64,000 nucleotides of DNA from Oenococcus sp. UCMA 16435 (lineage in GTDB: Bacteria > Bacillota > Bacilli > Lactobacillales > Lactobacillaceae): positions 930,001-994,000 of the forward strand of contig CP030868.2 of the NCBI GenBank assembly GCA_004010835.2, read 5' to 3'. Position numbers and translations under genes: made by a program. The stretch's first letter is position 1. Every line of letters begins with the position of its first letter. The notes under the pieces were generated by a model. The model was not told the origin of the DNA. It saw only the letters and a list, made by a program, of their open reading frames with translations, and did no database searches. Shown here piece by piece: positions 19,582-29,219 of the stretch.

Positions 19582-21645
19582 CTATTTGCTAGGGACTTTC
19601 ATAAATCCATCATCTTTAACATAGTGTTTGCCTCGAGTAATATCATATTGGACCATTTTGTAATCTTTCAATAACTGCTTTTGTTTTGTTGTCAAATCGC
19701 TGTTGTCAATCTGTTCACCGGAATTGTCCAAATAAATATTCTTATTTTCGTTAGGTTCCCATAAAGCGGAACCATTTTTAGCTAAGGCGTTCGAAGAAGC
19801 AGGGATTTGTTCTCTTAATTCAGTAAGTAATGCCAAGAATGGCGAAACTTTAGTATTCATGTGTTCAGCTGCCAGTGCCTGGAAATAATTAGGAGAAGTA
19901 TAGCTTGTGTTATCGGTCAACTTAGTGGAATGCGATTTACTTGCTTTGTTTGAATATATGAAATAATCGGTTTCATGTAGTTTTAACAAATTCTTGGAGT
20001 CATCCATCTCGCTATCGTAAATTCCCGGAAGATGATCGCCATACCAAACAACTGTAATTGGCCGTTTAATTTTATTTAATGCGTCAATGAATTTTTGAGT
20101 CGAATTATCGGTATAGCTTAGTCCTTGAACATAGGTTTTTACTTCGGAAGTTTCCCAACTAGATCGATTATAGGTAGATTTAATGTTAAAAGTATATTTT
20201 TTATACCAATCGTTATAGCTTAAATGATTTTGGATAGTCGGTGTTTGAATAAATTGCGGTTTTGAAGTTTTATTAAGCTGCCAAAGGATGTCTTCATAAG
20301 CAGACTCGTCACTAGCATAAGGATTCTTATCAATTCGTTTTGAATATTTAACTTTTGGGCTATAGAGCGAATAAAAGTGTTGAAAGCCCATTTTTTTATA
20401 AACCGTTGAACGATCATAAACCAACGGTAGATAAGGATGGATAGCATTTTTAATCGTCCAGCTGTTGCTAACGTTTGGCACATAACTCGATCCTGGAACT
20501 AATTGGACATAAGGAGAAGTTAACGTTGGAAGAAAATTTGTCAGCGATAAGCCTGTCAACGCTTGATATTCAAGATTGGCAGTCCCGCCACCATAACCGG
20601 AACTCAGCATTAAGCCTGAAGTTGTTTTTGTTTTTAGAGACCTTATTTTAGGAATTGGATCGGGATTAACCGTTAAGCCGGGAACTCGTCTTGGATCGGA
20701 AAAACTTTCACTTAATATGTAAATGACTGTTTGTTGATTCAAATAATTTTTTCGCGTCTTATTTATTTTTTTGGCAATTTTACTGTATTTTTTATCAATT
20801 TTCTCGATCGCCGTTTTTGAGTAACCACTTGGCATTGTCATAACTTTATCGTCAAAAAAACGCATAAAGGAATATATAGCACCATTATCTCTTTGATCCA
20901 AATTCGTATCCCACGGTTTTGGCGAATCATCAAAATGAAGAGCGACTTTATTTGGAATCGTTCCAGGAGTGTAAAGATCCTGGGCTGAAAAAAGAATCAG
21001 GCCGGAAAGCAAGAAGAGTGGTAAACGAATATACCACTTGGTAAATTTTATTCGGGAATCGAATCTTCTAAAAAGAAAATAAAGAGCCGCAATAACCAAG
21101 ACAGCCGCAATGAAAATAGCAATCAGCTCAAAAGCACTCATACCAATAAAACTAACCAAGGCAAAAGGGTTGGATAGTTGCGATAAATCAGATGGCAGAA
21201 TGGCTTCGTTCCGGTAAACCAGTTTTTGCTGATCAGCAATTCCAAAAACAATGAAAATCAGATTGTTAAGAATAAAAGTCAGCCAAAAACGATTCGTAAC
21301 AGCCAGAATTATTCCAAAAAAAGCAAATACAAATATCAAATTTAGAATAATTTGATGTGTTTCGCTTCCCGGCGTAAGACCACCAATAATAAAATTAGTT
21401 GCCGCCTCGATTTTTTGCGTCAAAGTTTGATTCATTCCTACTTGAATCATGAACTGAACAAAGAAGACGTCAAAAAGTGAAAATATCAGTGTGATAAGAC
21501 CATAAAAAAGCCAGCGTGGGAAAAAAATGCTAGCAAGCATTGACGAATTTTTTTTGGACTTGAAATTATTTATCTTACTGAAAGTTTTCCCAAAGGTTTT
21601 ATTAAATTTCGAGTCCCTAAATTTTCCAAATAAATTTTTAAACAT
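19582..21645 (-). CDS. LtaS-like sulfatase-fold phosphoglycerol transferase
   Basis: 687 residues: about five N-terminal membrane helices (up to about residue 215) followed by an extracellular alkaline-phosphatase-superfamily domain. Metal and nucleophile motifs are ILSESFSDP, GYGGGTANLEYQALTGLS (nucleophile Thr) and WYGDHLPGIYD. The family transfers sn-glycerol-1-phosphate from phosphatidylglycerol, as LtaS does for lipoteichoic acid. Inside an exopolysaccharide operon it more likely decorates the polysaccharide with phosphoglycerol, though a second lipoteichoic acid synthase cannot be excluded. Confidence 0.88.
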   Translation of the reverse strand: MFKNLFGKFRDSKFNKTFGKTFSKINNFKSKKNSSMLASIFFPRWLFYGLITLIFSLFDVFFVQFMIQVGMNQTLTQKIEAATNFIIGGLTPGSETHQIILNLIFVFAFFGIILAVTNRFWLTFILNNLIFIVFGIADQQKLVYRNEAILPSDLSQLSNPFALVSFIGMSAFELIAIFIAAVLVIAALYFLFRRFDSRIKFTKWYIRLPLFLLSGLILFSAQDLYTPGTIPNKVALHFDDSPKPWDTNLDQRDNGAIYSFMRFFDDKVMTMPSGYSKTAIEKIDKKYSKIAKKINKTRKNYLNQQTVIYILSESFSDPRRVPGLTVNPDPIPKIRSLKTKTTSGLMLSSGYGGGTANLEYQALTGLSLTNFLPTLTSPYVQLVPGSSYVPNVSNSWTIKNAIHPYLPLVYDRSTVYKKMGFQHFYSLYSPKVKYSKRIDKNPYASDESAYEDILWQLNKTSKPQFIQTPTIQNHLSYNDWYKKYTFNIKSTYNRSSWETSEVKTYVQGLSYTDNSTQKFIDALNKIKRPITVVWYGDHLPGIYDSEMDDSKNLLKLHETDYFIYSNKASKSHSTKLTDNTSYTSPNYFQALAAEHMNTKVSPFLALLTELREQIPASSNALAKNGSALWEPNENKNIYLDNSGEQIDNSDLTTKQKQLLKDYKMVQYDITRGKHYVKDDGFMKVPSK

Positions 21646-21739
21646 CGTGAGGCATTATACAATACGTTAATTAAAATATAATTAATAAAAATAAAAACCT
21701 GAGCTTTTAAAAAATAAAACCAGGATTTTATAAACGTTA

Positions 21740-22906
21740 TTAATTTTTATCAAAACTGAATTCAATCGGCAAATGGAACTCTTGCCTGACAGTATTAAAA
21801 GTAGCATTGATCACTTGATCCATATCGAAGTATCGATACAAGCCAAGCCGACCCCCGAAAATAAATTGGTCTTTATTTTCTCGAGCTAGTTTGGCATATT
21901 TTTTGTATGTTTCAGTGTTCTTTTCATTGTTAACCGGATAATAAGCTTCCTTGCTACGATCCCAATTTTGAGGATATTCGCGAGTGATGATTGTTTTCCC
22001 TTTGTCAGCCAAGCCATCAAAGTGACGCCATTCCATAACTCTCGTATAAGGTGTTTCGGCATCTGTATAATTGATAACCGAATTTCCTTGATAATTGTCG
22101 GTATCGAGTGTTTCCGATTCAAATTTTAGGCTTCGGTACTCTAACTCGCCAAATTGGTAGTCAAAGAAACGATCGATCATTCCTGTATAAACAATTCGCG
22201 GAAATTCTTTAATGTAATCATCTTTATGTTCAAAAAAATCGGCGTTTGTTTTCACATTGATTAAATCTGAACTCAACCATTTGTCAAAAAGCTGGGTATA
22301 ACCACCAATTGGAATACCTTGATAACGATGATTGAAGTAATTATTGTCAAAAATAAAACGAACCGGCAGGCGCTTAATGATAAAAGCCGGCAATTCTGTT
22401 GCTTTTCTGCCCCATTGTTTTTCTGTATAGCCCTTAATTAATTTTCTGTAGATATCGGTTCCTATTAAAGAAATTGCCTGTTCTTCTAAATTACGTGGTT
22501 GACCGCTTATACCGGCTTCCTTTTTTTGTTCCTCGATCTTTTCTTTGGCTTCCGCCGGGGTTTTTACTCCCCACATCTCATAAAAAGTATTCATGTTAAA
22601 GGGAAGATTATATAATTCACCTTTATAATTAGCGACAACCTGGTTTTGATAATTATTGAAATCAGCGAATTTATTAACAAAATTCCAAACCTCTTTGTTA
22701 TCGGTGTGAAAAATATGGGCACCATAATCATGAACGGTAATTCCGTTTTCCGTATGTGTGTACATATTTCCACCAATATGCGGACGTTTTTCAACAATTA
22801 AAGATCTTTTACCAAATTTCGCTGCTTCATAAGCAAAAATCGAACCAAAAGGGCCTGCTCCAACAATTAAATAATCATATTTTTTTGTATTGTATTTATT
22901 TGCCAT
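21740..22906 (-). CDS. glf: UDP-galactopyranose mutase
   Basis: 388 residues. FAD-binding start YDYLIVGAGPFGSIFAYEAAKFGKRSLIVEKRPHIGGN, HDYGAHIFHT, and RVMEWRHFDG / TIITREYPQ motifs are diagnostic. A reduced flavoenzyme interconverting UDP-galactopyranose and UDP-galactofuranose in the cytosol. Supplies the furanosyl transferase at 13640. Overlaps the preceding gene by 11 bases. A weak stem with a T-run lies downstream (about 21695-21730). Confidence 0.96.
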   Translation of the reverse strand: MANKYNTKKYDYLIVGAGPFGSIFAYEAAKFGKRSLIVEKRPHIGGNMYTHTENGITVHDYGAHIFHTDNKEVWNFVNKFADFNNYQNQVVANYKGELYNLPFNMNTFYEMWGVKTPAEAKEKIEEQKKEAGISGQPRNLEEQAISLIGTDIYRKLIKGYTEKQWGRKATELPAFIIKRLPVRFIFDNNYFNHRYQGIPIGGYTQLFDKWLSSDLINVKTNADFFEHKDDYIKEFPRIVYTGMIDRFFDYQFGELEYRSLKFESETLDTDNYQGNSVINYTDAETPYTRVMEWRHFDGLADKGKTIITREYPQNWDRSKEAYYPVNNEKNTETYKKYAKLARENKDQFIFGGRLGLYRYFDMDQVINATFNTVRQEFHLPIEFSFDKN

Positions 22907-23663
22907 TCTTTCCTCCGGCGATCTTCCTTATCAAAAAATTCCCGCCTTTTTTAAACCAGTTTTGTTTCTCTTCAAAAACAAAGGGAACTTCAACATATTT
23001 TTTGTCATTAGCGTCCAAGAATATATCCAACAAACGTTCACCTATAAAACCGAAAACCCTTTTCTCATATTGATCATATTCACTTGTATTGATTTCCTTT
23101 TCCAGTTTGAATAAAATATTGAACATCCAAGCGGCATATTCATCAAGCTGTTGGCGTGTCATTATCAACATATTAAACAAATGTTGATCGGTTCTTTTCA
23201 TTATTTTGTCATAACTGGCTTGATAGCGCTGGTCCATCAGTTCCCGGGCTTTATTGATTGCTTCTGCGTGATGGGCATGAATATAATGCGAATAATTTGT
23301 TTCTATATAATAATTGCGTTTTTTCGGAAGAATAATCTGATTGTTTTTAAGGAGATCATCTAATTGCTTGCCGTTCAAAATATTATCGAGACCTTTTTTA
23401 TGGTTAAGGGAAAAATACCTGCGATAATGAACCAAACCAATTACATCAGCATCGGAATTTTTCCAAGCCCAATAGAGAGCCGTTAATTCATTAAAGGCAA
23501 AATTTTTATCGCTAATATTGTTGCCACTATCATCGCCAATCCAGCCAGCCGGCAAATCAAAAGGATTGCTTGATTTGCTATGTCCGACCCAAATCGGCTG
23601 ATACAAAGGATCGGTAGGCATCTGATAAAGTTTGTGGGATGCCACATAGATTTTAGATTGCAT
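22896..23663 (-). CDS. DUF4422 capsular glycosyltransferase
   Basis: About 255 residues from the ATG at 23663. KIYVASHKLYQMP, then YQPIWVGHS, GDDSGNNISDKNFAFNELTALYWAWKN and GLVHYRRYFS are the DUF4422 signature found in capsule and glycosyltransferase loci. The longer open frame to 23729 lies inside the preceding gene and is not used. The start overlaps the preceding stop by one base. Confidence 0.9.
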   Translation of the reverse strand: MQSKIYVASHKLYQMPTDPLYQPIWVGHSKSSNPFDLPAGWIGDDSGNNISDKNFAFNELTALYWAWKNSDADVIGLVHYRRYFSLNHKKGLDNILNGKQLDDLLKNNQIILPKKRNYYIETNYSHYIHAHHAEAINKARELMDQRYQASYDKIMKRTDQHLFNMLIMTRQQLDEYAAWMFNILFKLEKEINTSEYDQYEKRVFGFIGERLLDIFLDANDKKYVEVPFVFEEKQNWFKKGGNFLIRKIAGGKNGK

Positions 23664-24292
23664 CAATAAGCCCCCGCTCGCGAAAAAATAGCTTTCATTG
23701 TCAAATAAACAATGTACCAGTCGTACCAAAAACCAATATGCTCAACATATTCAAGATCAATCTCGGCACGTTCGGGATATTTAATATCAGAACGGCCGGT
23801 CGCCTGCCACAGTCCCATTGCACCAGGTAAAACACTTAAAAATTTATCAACATCTGAACCATAGTACCGAAGTTCCGGTTCGGTAATCGGCCGCGGACCA
23901 ACAATTGACATCTGGCCAATAAAAATATTAAAAAGCTGTGGCAGTTCATCAAGGCTTGTTCGGCGCAAAATCCGGCCAAATTTGGTAACTCGGGGATCTT
24001 CACCAGCCGGAAATTTATAATCATTTTTAACAAAAGTCTGATAATCTTCTGGATGGCGTTTAAAATACGTGTCCGCATCAGCACGCATCGAACGAAACTT
24101 GATCAGTTTGAAATGTTTATGATTTTTTCCCACTCGATCATGTAAATAGAAAATAGGTCCTCTTAGATCATTGATTTTCTGTAAAATAATCAAAATCAAA
24201 AAAAGCCAGGACAACAAAACAATGCCAACAAAACTCCCGGCAATGTCAATCAATCTCTTAAATGGTATGTAACGTTTTTGCGACTCTGTCAT
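23663..24292 (-). CDS. Undecaprenyl-phosphate sugar phosphotransferase (priming transferase)
   Basis: 209 residues: one N-terminal membrane helix (about 14-38) then the bacterial sugar transferase domain (GPIFYLHDRVGKNHKHFKLIKFRSMRADAD, RRTSLDELPQLFNIFIGQMSIVGPRP, GLWQATGRSD). It starts repeat-unit synthesis by moving a sugar-1-phosphate onto undecaprenyl phosphate. The WcaJ-type N-terminal CoA-binding extension is absent; this is the short catalytic-core form. First gene of the long minus-strand locus. Confidence 0.94.
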   Translation of the reverse strand: MTESQKRYIPFKRLIDIAGSFVGIVLLSWLFLILIILQKINDLRGPIFYLHDRVGKNHKHFKLIKFRSMRADADTYFKRHPEDYQTFVKNDYKFPAGEDPRVTKFGRILRRTSLDELPQLFNIFIGQMSIVGPRPITEPELRYYGSDVDKFLSVLPGAMGLWQATGRSDIKYPERAEIDLEYVEHIGFWYDWYIVYLTMKAIFSRAGAY

Positions 24293-24302
24293 TCTCTGTT
24301 TA

Positions 24303-24308
24303 ATTATA
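24303..24308 (-). promoter_or_regulatory. Likely -10 element of the exopolysaccharide operon
   Basis: Minus strand TATAAT ends ten bases before the ATG at 24292, predicting a leader of only about four bases. TTGAAT lies upstream but at only 13 bp, so the -35 is uncertain. Confidence 0.4.
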
Positions 24309-24398
24309 ACTAAATATATTAATTCAACATTTATTCTAAATTACTTATTAACAAAAACCTAATCCACATGATTTGGGCTAGAATTAGAAAGTCTGATT

Positions 24399-24899
24399 AT
24401 GAAAAATTTTTTTAATAAAAATCATGAAATTATTCTTTATTTAATTTTTGGCGTTTTAACAACCGTTGTTTATTTTATAGCTCGTTTTTTAACTCTTAAT
24501 TTAAGTAAAGATGCTCTTTTGGCCGTCGCCGTCGCTCAAATATTAGCAATTCTTTTCGCTTTTATCACAAATAAAATTTGGGTCTTTACAAAAGCTGAAA
24601 AAACACCCTTGCTGATTCAATTTTTAAAATTCGTAGCGGCACGATTATTCGTCTTTTTACTCGACTTCTTTATTACTTGGCTTTGCATTGAAAAATATGG
24701 TAGCTTTTTTATTAAATTTTTCGCTTTAAATAATATTGATTATCAGTCGGGAATTACAGCTTTTCCAATTATCACTGATTTTATCGGTTCGCCGACACTT
24801 GCCAACACCTTCATATGGTCGATGTTCGTTCAAATCGCCGCGATTATTTTAAACTATATATTTTCTAAGCTTTTTATTTTTAAAAACAAAAAGCAGTGA
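24399..24899 (+). CDS. GtrA-like family membrane protein
   Basis: 166 residues with four predicted membrane helices. The start IILYLIFGVLTTVVYFIARF and FAFITNKIWVFTK match the GtrA/DPMS family, small proteins thought to help flip or hold polyprenyl-linked sugars. Divergent from the exopolysaccharide operon and a plausible partner of the DPM1-like transferase at 18574. Its stop codon lies in a palindrome shared with the end of metG. Confidence 0.88.
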   Translation: MKNFFNKNHEIILYLIFGVLTTVVYFIARFLTLNLSKDALLAVAVAQILAILFAFITNKIWVFTKAEKTPLLIQFLKFVAARLFVFLLDFFITWLCIEKYGSFFIKFFALNNIDYQSGITAFPIITDFIGSPTLANTFIWSMFVQIAAIILNYIFSKLFIFKNKKQ

Positions 24900-24914
24900 T
24901 TAATTAATCACTGC
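24882..24914 (-). terminator. Terminator of metG overlapping both converging stop codons
   Basis: A perfect 22-bp palindrome (24893-24914, arms GCAGTGATTAA/TTAATCACTGC) covers the last codons of metG and the stop of gtrA. On the minus strand it is followed by TTTTTGTTTTT, so it ends metG transcription; part of its stem is coding sequence. Confidence 0.75.
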
Positions 24915-26927
24915 CCCAGCTTCAACATCGTCAGGTAATTCGCTGACAATAACTTTCCCATCAGAATTTTCGGCACAAAGAATCATTCCTTGACTAATTT
25001 CTCCAGCCATTTTTCTTGTTTTTAAATTAGCCACAATTGCAACCTTTTTGCCAACCAAAACCGAAGGATCCGGATACCATTCTCGAATTCCGGAAAGGAT
25101 TTGACGACCATCTTCGCTACCGTCATCAATTTGCCACTTAACTAATTTTTTTGAATTTTTAAGCAACTCTCCCGATTTGATTTTTCCAGCAATTAATCGT
25201 AATTTGGCAAAATCATCGTAATCGATTTCTTCGATAGTTTCACCCTGCAATTCTTCACGAGCTTTTTCTTTAGCAGCTTCCATTCGAGCGCGGCCTTTCC
25301 CTTTGGTATCTTTTTGTACAAGTCCAGAGATAAATTCAACTTCTTTTTTAACATCAAGTCTTGGAAAAAGCGGCGTTGGGCGCTCAACAACTTTTACTCC
25401 GTCAGGAATACCGGCAAACTTCAAATCGGCAATCGGCTCAACTTCAGGCAGGCCAAGCTGATCGAAAATTTTTGTCGGTGCTTGAGTAAGAACCGGTTGC
25501 AGCAACGAACCAACAACCCGCAAAGCGCCTGCCAAGTGAGCCATTGCATCATCGAGCTCCGTCTTTTGATTATTTTTATCAAGTACCCAAGGCTGAGTCT
25601 CGTCGATATATTTGTTTGTACGCCGAATTAAAGTCCAAACAGCCTCTAAAGCATCTGCTGTATGAACTTTTTCCATTTCACTTTCAAAATTATCAATTGC
25701 TTCTTGGGCAGTCTCTTCAAGTTCCTGATCCTCAGGAATAATATTTCCAAGTTTTGGAATCAAACCGTTCTCATAACGATTAATCATTGAGATTGTTCGA
25801 TTAAGCAAATTGCCAAGATCATTGGCTAAATCGAAATTAACCCGGTTAACAAAATCTTCGGGAGAAAAAACGCCATCATTTCCAAAGGGCATGCTTCGCA
25901 AGAGATAGTAGCGGACGGCATCAAGGCCATAACGGCTTTCCAATGTTTCCGGATAGATAACATTGCCTTTGGACTTGGACATTTTACCGTTTTTCATGAC
26001 TAACCAACCATGGCCTAATACCTCGCCCGGAAGCGGCAGACCCAGAGCATGAAGCATAATCGGCCAATAAATCGTATGAAAGCGAACAATTTCTTTACCA
26101 ACCAATTGAATATCCGCCGGCCAAAACTTTCTAAACAATTCCGGCTGATGATCGAAATCTCCTAATTCAGGATCATATCCAAGCGCAGTAATATAGTTTG
26201 ATAAGGCATCAATCCAAACATAAATAACATGTTTTTCATCCCCTGGAACCGGTACTCCCCAATTAAAACTGGTTCTTGTGACAGCAAGATCTTCCAATCC
26301 CGGCTTGATGAAATTGGCAATCATTTCGTTCATCCGACTTTCCGGTTGAAGAAATTCGGGATGATCACGATAGTATTGCAAAAGCCAATCAGAATATTTT
26401 CCCATCTTGAAGAAGTAGGTTTCCTCTTTGACAAGCTGGACCTCGTGACCAGATGGTGCTTTACCGCCAATTACCTTGCCTTCTTTATCACGGTAAACCT
26501 CTGCTAATTGGGACTCGGTAAAATATTCTTCATCAGAAACCGAATACCAGCCAGTGTAGTTGCCTTTATAAATATCGCCCTCATCCATAAATTTCTTAAA
26601 GATGTGCTGGACAACACGTTCGTGGTATTCATCAGTTGTTCTAATGAATTTATCATAGGATATATCCATCAATTTCCAGAGTTTTTTAATGCTGACAGCC
26701 ATTTGATCAAGATATTCCATCTCGGATTTACCAGCTGCTTCAGCTTTTTGCTGAATTTTCAAACCATGTTCATCAGTACCGGTTAAAAAGAAAACATCTT
26801 CTCCCAAAGCACGATGAAAACGAGCCGCTGAATCTGCCAGAACCGTCGTATAAGTGTTTCCAAGCTGCAATTTCCCCGATGGATAATAAATCGGAGTAGT
26901 AATATAAAATCTATTTTTTTTCGTCAT
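24900..26927 (-). CDS. metG: Methionyl-tRNA synthetase
   Basis: 675 residues. Class I motifs: YYPSGKLQLGNTYT (HIGH variant, with L.LGN), KMSKSKGN near residue 300, and a C-terminal tRNA-binding EMAP-like domain (about 570-675, VGKKVAIVANLKTRKMAG). The insertion after residue 120 lacks the Cys clusters of the zinc form, so it belongs to the zinc-free MetRS type common in Firmicutes. Charges tRNA-Met. Ribosome site AAGGGG upstream of the ATG. Confidence 0.96.
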   Translation of the reverse strand: MTKKNRFYITTPIYYPSGKLQLGNTYTTVLADSAARFHRALGEDVFFLTGTDEHGLKIQQKAEAAGKSEMEYLDQMAVSIKKLWKLMDISYDKFIRTTDEYHERVVQHIFKKFMDEGDIYKGNYTGWYSVSDEEYFTESQLAEVYRDKEGKVIGGKAPSGHEVQLVKEETYFFKMGKYSDWLLQYYRDHPEFLQPESRMNEMIANFIKPGLEDLAVTRTSFNWGVPVPGDEKHVIYVWIDALSNYITALGYDPELGDFDHQPELFRKFWPADIQLVGKEIVRFHTIYWPIMLHALGLPLPGEVLGHGWLVMKNGKMSKSKGNVIYPETLESRYGLDAVRYYLLRSMPFGNDGVFSPEDFVNRVNFDLANDLGNLLNRTISMINRYENGLIPKLGNIIPEDQELEETAQEAIDNFESEMEKVHTADALEAVWTLIRRTNKYIDETQPWVLDKNNQKTELDDAMAHLAGALRVVGSLLQPVLTQAPTKIFDQLGLPEVEPIADLKFAGIPDGVKVVERPTPLFPRLDVKKEVEFISGLVQKDTKGKGRARMEAAKEKAREELQGETIEEIDYDDFAKLRLIAGKIKSGELLKNSKKLVKWQIDDGSEDGRQILSGIREWYPDPSVLVGKKVAIVANLKTRKMAGEISQGMILCAENSDGKVIVSELPDDVEAGAVIN

Positions 26928-26999
26928 GGCAAATGAGCCCCTTTCAAATACATATTTCCATTATATATATAAGCCGAAGATAGCTTAATATAAATAATA

Positions 27000-28370
27000 A
27001 TGAAAAAGTTAAACGATAGTAAAAATAACATGAAACGAGAATTATCAAACCGCCATATACAGCTGATATCGATTGGCGGAACAATCGGAACCGGATTATT
27101 TTTAGGCGCTTCCCGATCAATTGCTTTTACCGGACCTTCGATCATGCTGGTCTATTTAGCAGCGGGAATTTTTATGTTTCTGCTAACAAGAGCCATGGGA
27201 GAAATGCTTTATATGGATCCAAATCAGCATACTTTCATAAATTTCATCAGCAAATATTTGGGCAAACCCTCCGGTTTTTTCTCCGGCTGGACTTATTGGC
27301 TCTCGATTATTTTTACAGGAATGGGCGAATTAACGGCGGTTGGTGTTTATTTTCAATTCTGGTTTCCAAAAATACCTATGTGGATAATTCAATTAATATT
27401 TTTGGCTGCAATTATGTCAATTAACTTAATTACGGTGAAATTTTTTGGGGAGGCAGAATTTTGGTTTGCCATGATTAAAATATCTGCAATCGTCGCTCTG
27501 ATTTCGACAAGTGTTTTTATGCTTGCTACAGATTTTAAAACACCAGTTGGGGCCGTCGGATTGACAAATATTTCAAAAAACTTTCAGCTCTTTCCCAATG
27601 GTTGGAAAAATTTCGTGATGGCCTTTCCGATGGTTTTCTTTGCTTATCAAGGAATTGAATTTGTTGGTATCACGACCAGCGAAACAAAAAATCCAAGGGT
27701 TGTTTTACCAAAAGCAATCAATCAGATCATTATTAGAATTCTGATTTTCTATATCGGTTCATTAATAGCGATCATGTTAATTTATCCTTGGCAATCTTTG
27801 GACCCAAAACAGTCTCCTTTCGTTTGGATATTCAAATTGTTGGGAATCAGTTGGGCCGCCGGTTTGATCAATTTCGTTGTCTTAACGGCAGCCTCCAGCG
27901 CATTGAATTCCATCTTATACTCTTCCGGCCGACACCTTTATCAGCTGGCATCGGATTCATCCGGTAAATTCAATAAAAACTGTGCCGTCATTAGTAATAA
28001 CGGTGTGCCGGCACGTACCATTTGCCTATCGGCTTTAGCTGTTGCAATTTCCCCGATTATCAACTCGATTCCAACAATTAAAGACGCTTTTTCCGTCATT
28101 GCCAGCGTCAGTTCGGGAGCTTACCTGTTAATTTATATTCTTACCTTATTTGCTCATAGAAAATACACCCAATCCAAGGACTATCTTGCCGATGGTTTTC
28201 TGATGCCGAAACCAAAGTTTTTCGGCCCCCTAACAATTGCATTTATGGTTTTCATCCTGATATCAATGCTCTTTCAAAAAGAGACCTGTCCGGGAGTCGT
28301 CACGACTTTAATTTGGCTTGTAGTTTTTGGAGGTTACTCTTTGGCAAAATATAAAAATGAAAACAGTTAA
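27000..28370 (+). CDS. APC-family amino acid permease
   Basis: 456 residues with 12 membrane helices. The start ELSNRHIQLISIGGTIGTGLFLGASRSIAFTGPS and the following GEM motif are typical of the AAT subfamily (aromatic, basic or branched amino acid/proton symporters). The exact substrate cannot be read. No good ribosome site precedes the ATG at 27000; Met11 at 27030 is an alternative start. Divergent from metG with a 72-base spacer. Confidence 0.9.
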   Translation: MKKLNDSKNNMKRELSNRHIQLISIGGTIGTGLFLGASRSIAFTGPSIMLVYLAAGIFMFLLTRAMGEMLYMDPNQHTFINFISKYLGKPSGFFSGWTYWLSIIFTGMGELTAVGVYFQFWFPKIPMWIIQLIFLAAIMSINLITVKFFGEAEFWFAMIKISAIVALISTSVFMLATDFKTPVGAVGLTNISKNFQLFPNGWKNFVMAFPMVFFAYQGIEFVGITTSETKNPRVVLPKAINQIIIRILIFYIGSLIAIMLIYPWQSLDPKQSPFVWIFKLLGISWAAGLINFVVLTAASSALNSILYSSGRHLYQLASDSSGKFNKNCAVISNNGVPARTICLSALAVAISPIINSIPTIKDAFSVIASVSSGAYLLIYILTLFAHRKYTQSKDYLADGFLMPKPKFFGPLTIAFMVFILISMLFQKETCPGVVTTLIWLVVFGGYSLAKYKNENS

Positions 28371-28467
28371 TAAAAAATGACCCTTGTTTGAAATTTCCAA
28401 ATGAAGCTTTTTAATTAAATCGATATAAAAAAGAAGCACGAATTTTATTACCGATTAGAATAAAATT

Positions 28468-29127
28468 ATGGATCTAAGCGATGAAGAAACTGAAAAATTG
28501 AACAAAATTCATAATTTTATGTGTGGCATCTTAGACAGTGATCAATCCGGTCATGATAGTTCGCATATTGATCGAGTAATCGGTCTAACAAAGAAAATTC
28601 TTAAAAAAGAACCAACTGCCAACCAATTTATAGTCTTGGCAAGTGCGACTTTGCATGATACCTACGACGATAAATTATTTGCGGATCAGCAGGAAGCTAA
28701 AAAGAAAGTTATTGATTTTTTAAAGGCAATTGATGTCAATCCAAAACCGATCATTTATATTATCGACAACATGTCCTGGTCGGCGGAAACTTTTGGCCAA
28801 GCAAAAAAATTGGACATCAACGGACAAATTGTCCAAGATGCCGATCGGCTCGAAGCGATCGGGGCAATCGCAGTTATCCGCGCTTTTAAATATGCCTTTA
28901 AACACCAACAAATCGATTATGATCCAAAAATAAAGGTACGAGTTTTAAAAAATAAGACTGATTATCGTAATGGAAAGCAGACAACGATTAATCATTTTTA
29001 TGAAAAATTATTTAAAATTAAGGATTCTTTGAATACAGAAACAGCAAAGCAAATTGCCAAACGACGTGACGAATTTATGCATGAATTTGTTAAGGAATAT
29101 ATTGCCGAATATAATTTGGATGCCTAA
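28468..29127 (+). CDS. HD-domain phosphohydrolase
   Basis: 219 residues. GHDSSHIDRVIGLTKKI supplies the first His, ATLHDTYDDK the HD pair, and VQDADRLEAIGAIAVIRAF the distal Asp, matching the YedJ/YpgQ group of metal-dependent HD hydrolases. These act on nucleotides or diphosphates in the cytosol; the physiological substrate is unknown. Its stop codon abuts a 19-bp repeat that recurs beyond the mrr gene. Confidence 0.9.
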   Translation: MDLSDEETEKLNKIHNFMCGILDSDQSGHDSSHIDRVIGLTKKILKKEPTANQFIVLASATLHDTYDDKLFADQQEAKKKVIDFLKAIDVNPKPIIYIIDNMSWSAETFGQAKKLDINGQIVQDADRLEAIGAIAVIRAFKYAFKHQQIDYDPKIKVRVLKNKTDYRNGKQTTINHFYEKLFKIKDSLNTETAKQIAKRRDEFMHEFVKEYIAEYNLDA

Positions 29128-29144
29128 GATGAAAGACAATTATT
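29126..29144 (+). repeat. 19-bp direct repeat flanking mrr, left copy
   Basis: AAGATGAAAGACAATTATT, starting inside the stop codon of the HD gene, is identical to 30264-30282. The two copies bracket the mrr gene. Confidence 0.85.
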
Positions 29145-29219
29145 AATAATTTATTTGATTAAAAACACTTGAAAACTCTCTGCTAAAATCTAGTTCAGCT
29201 GGTTTGATTAAGACTTTAC

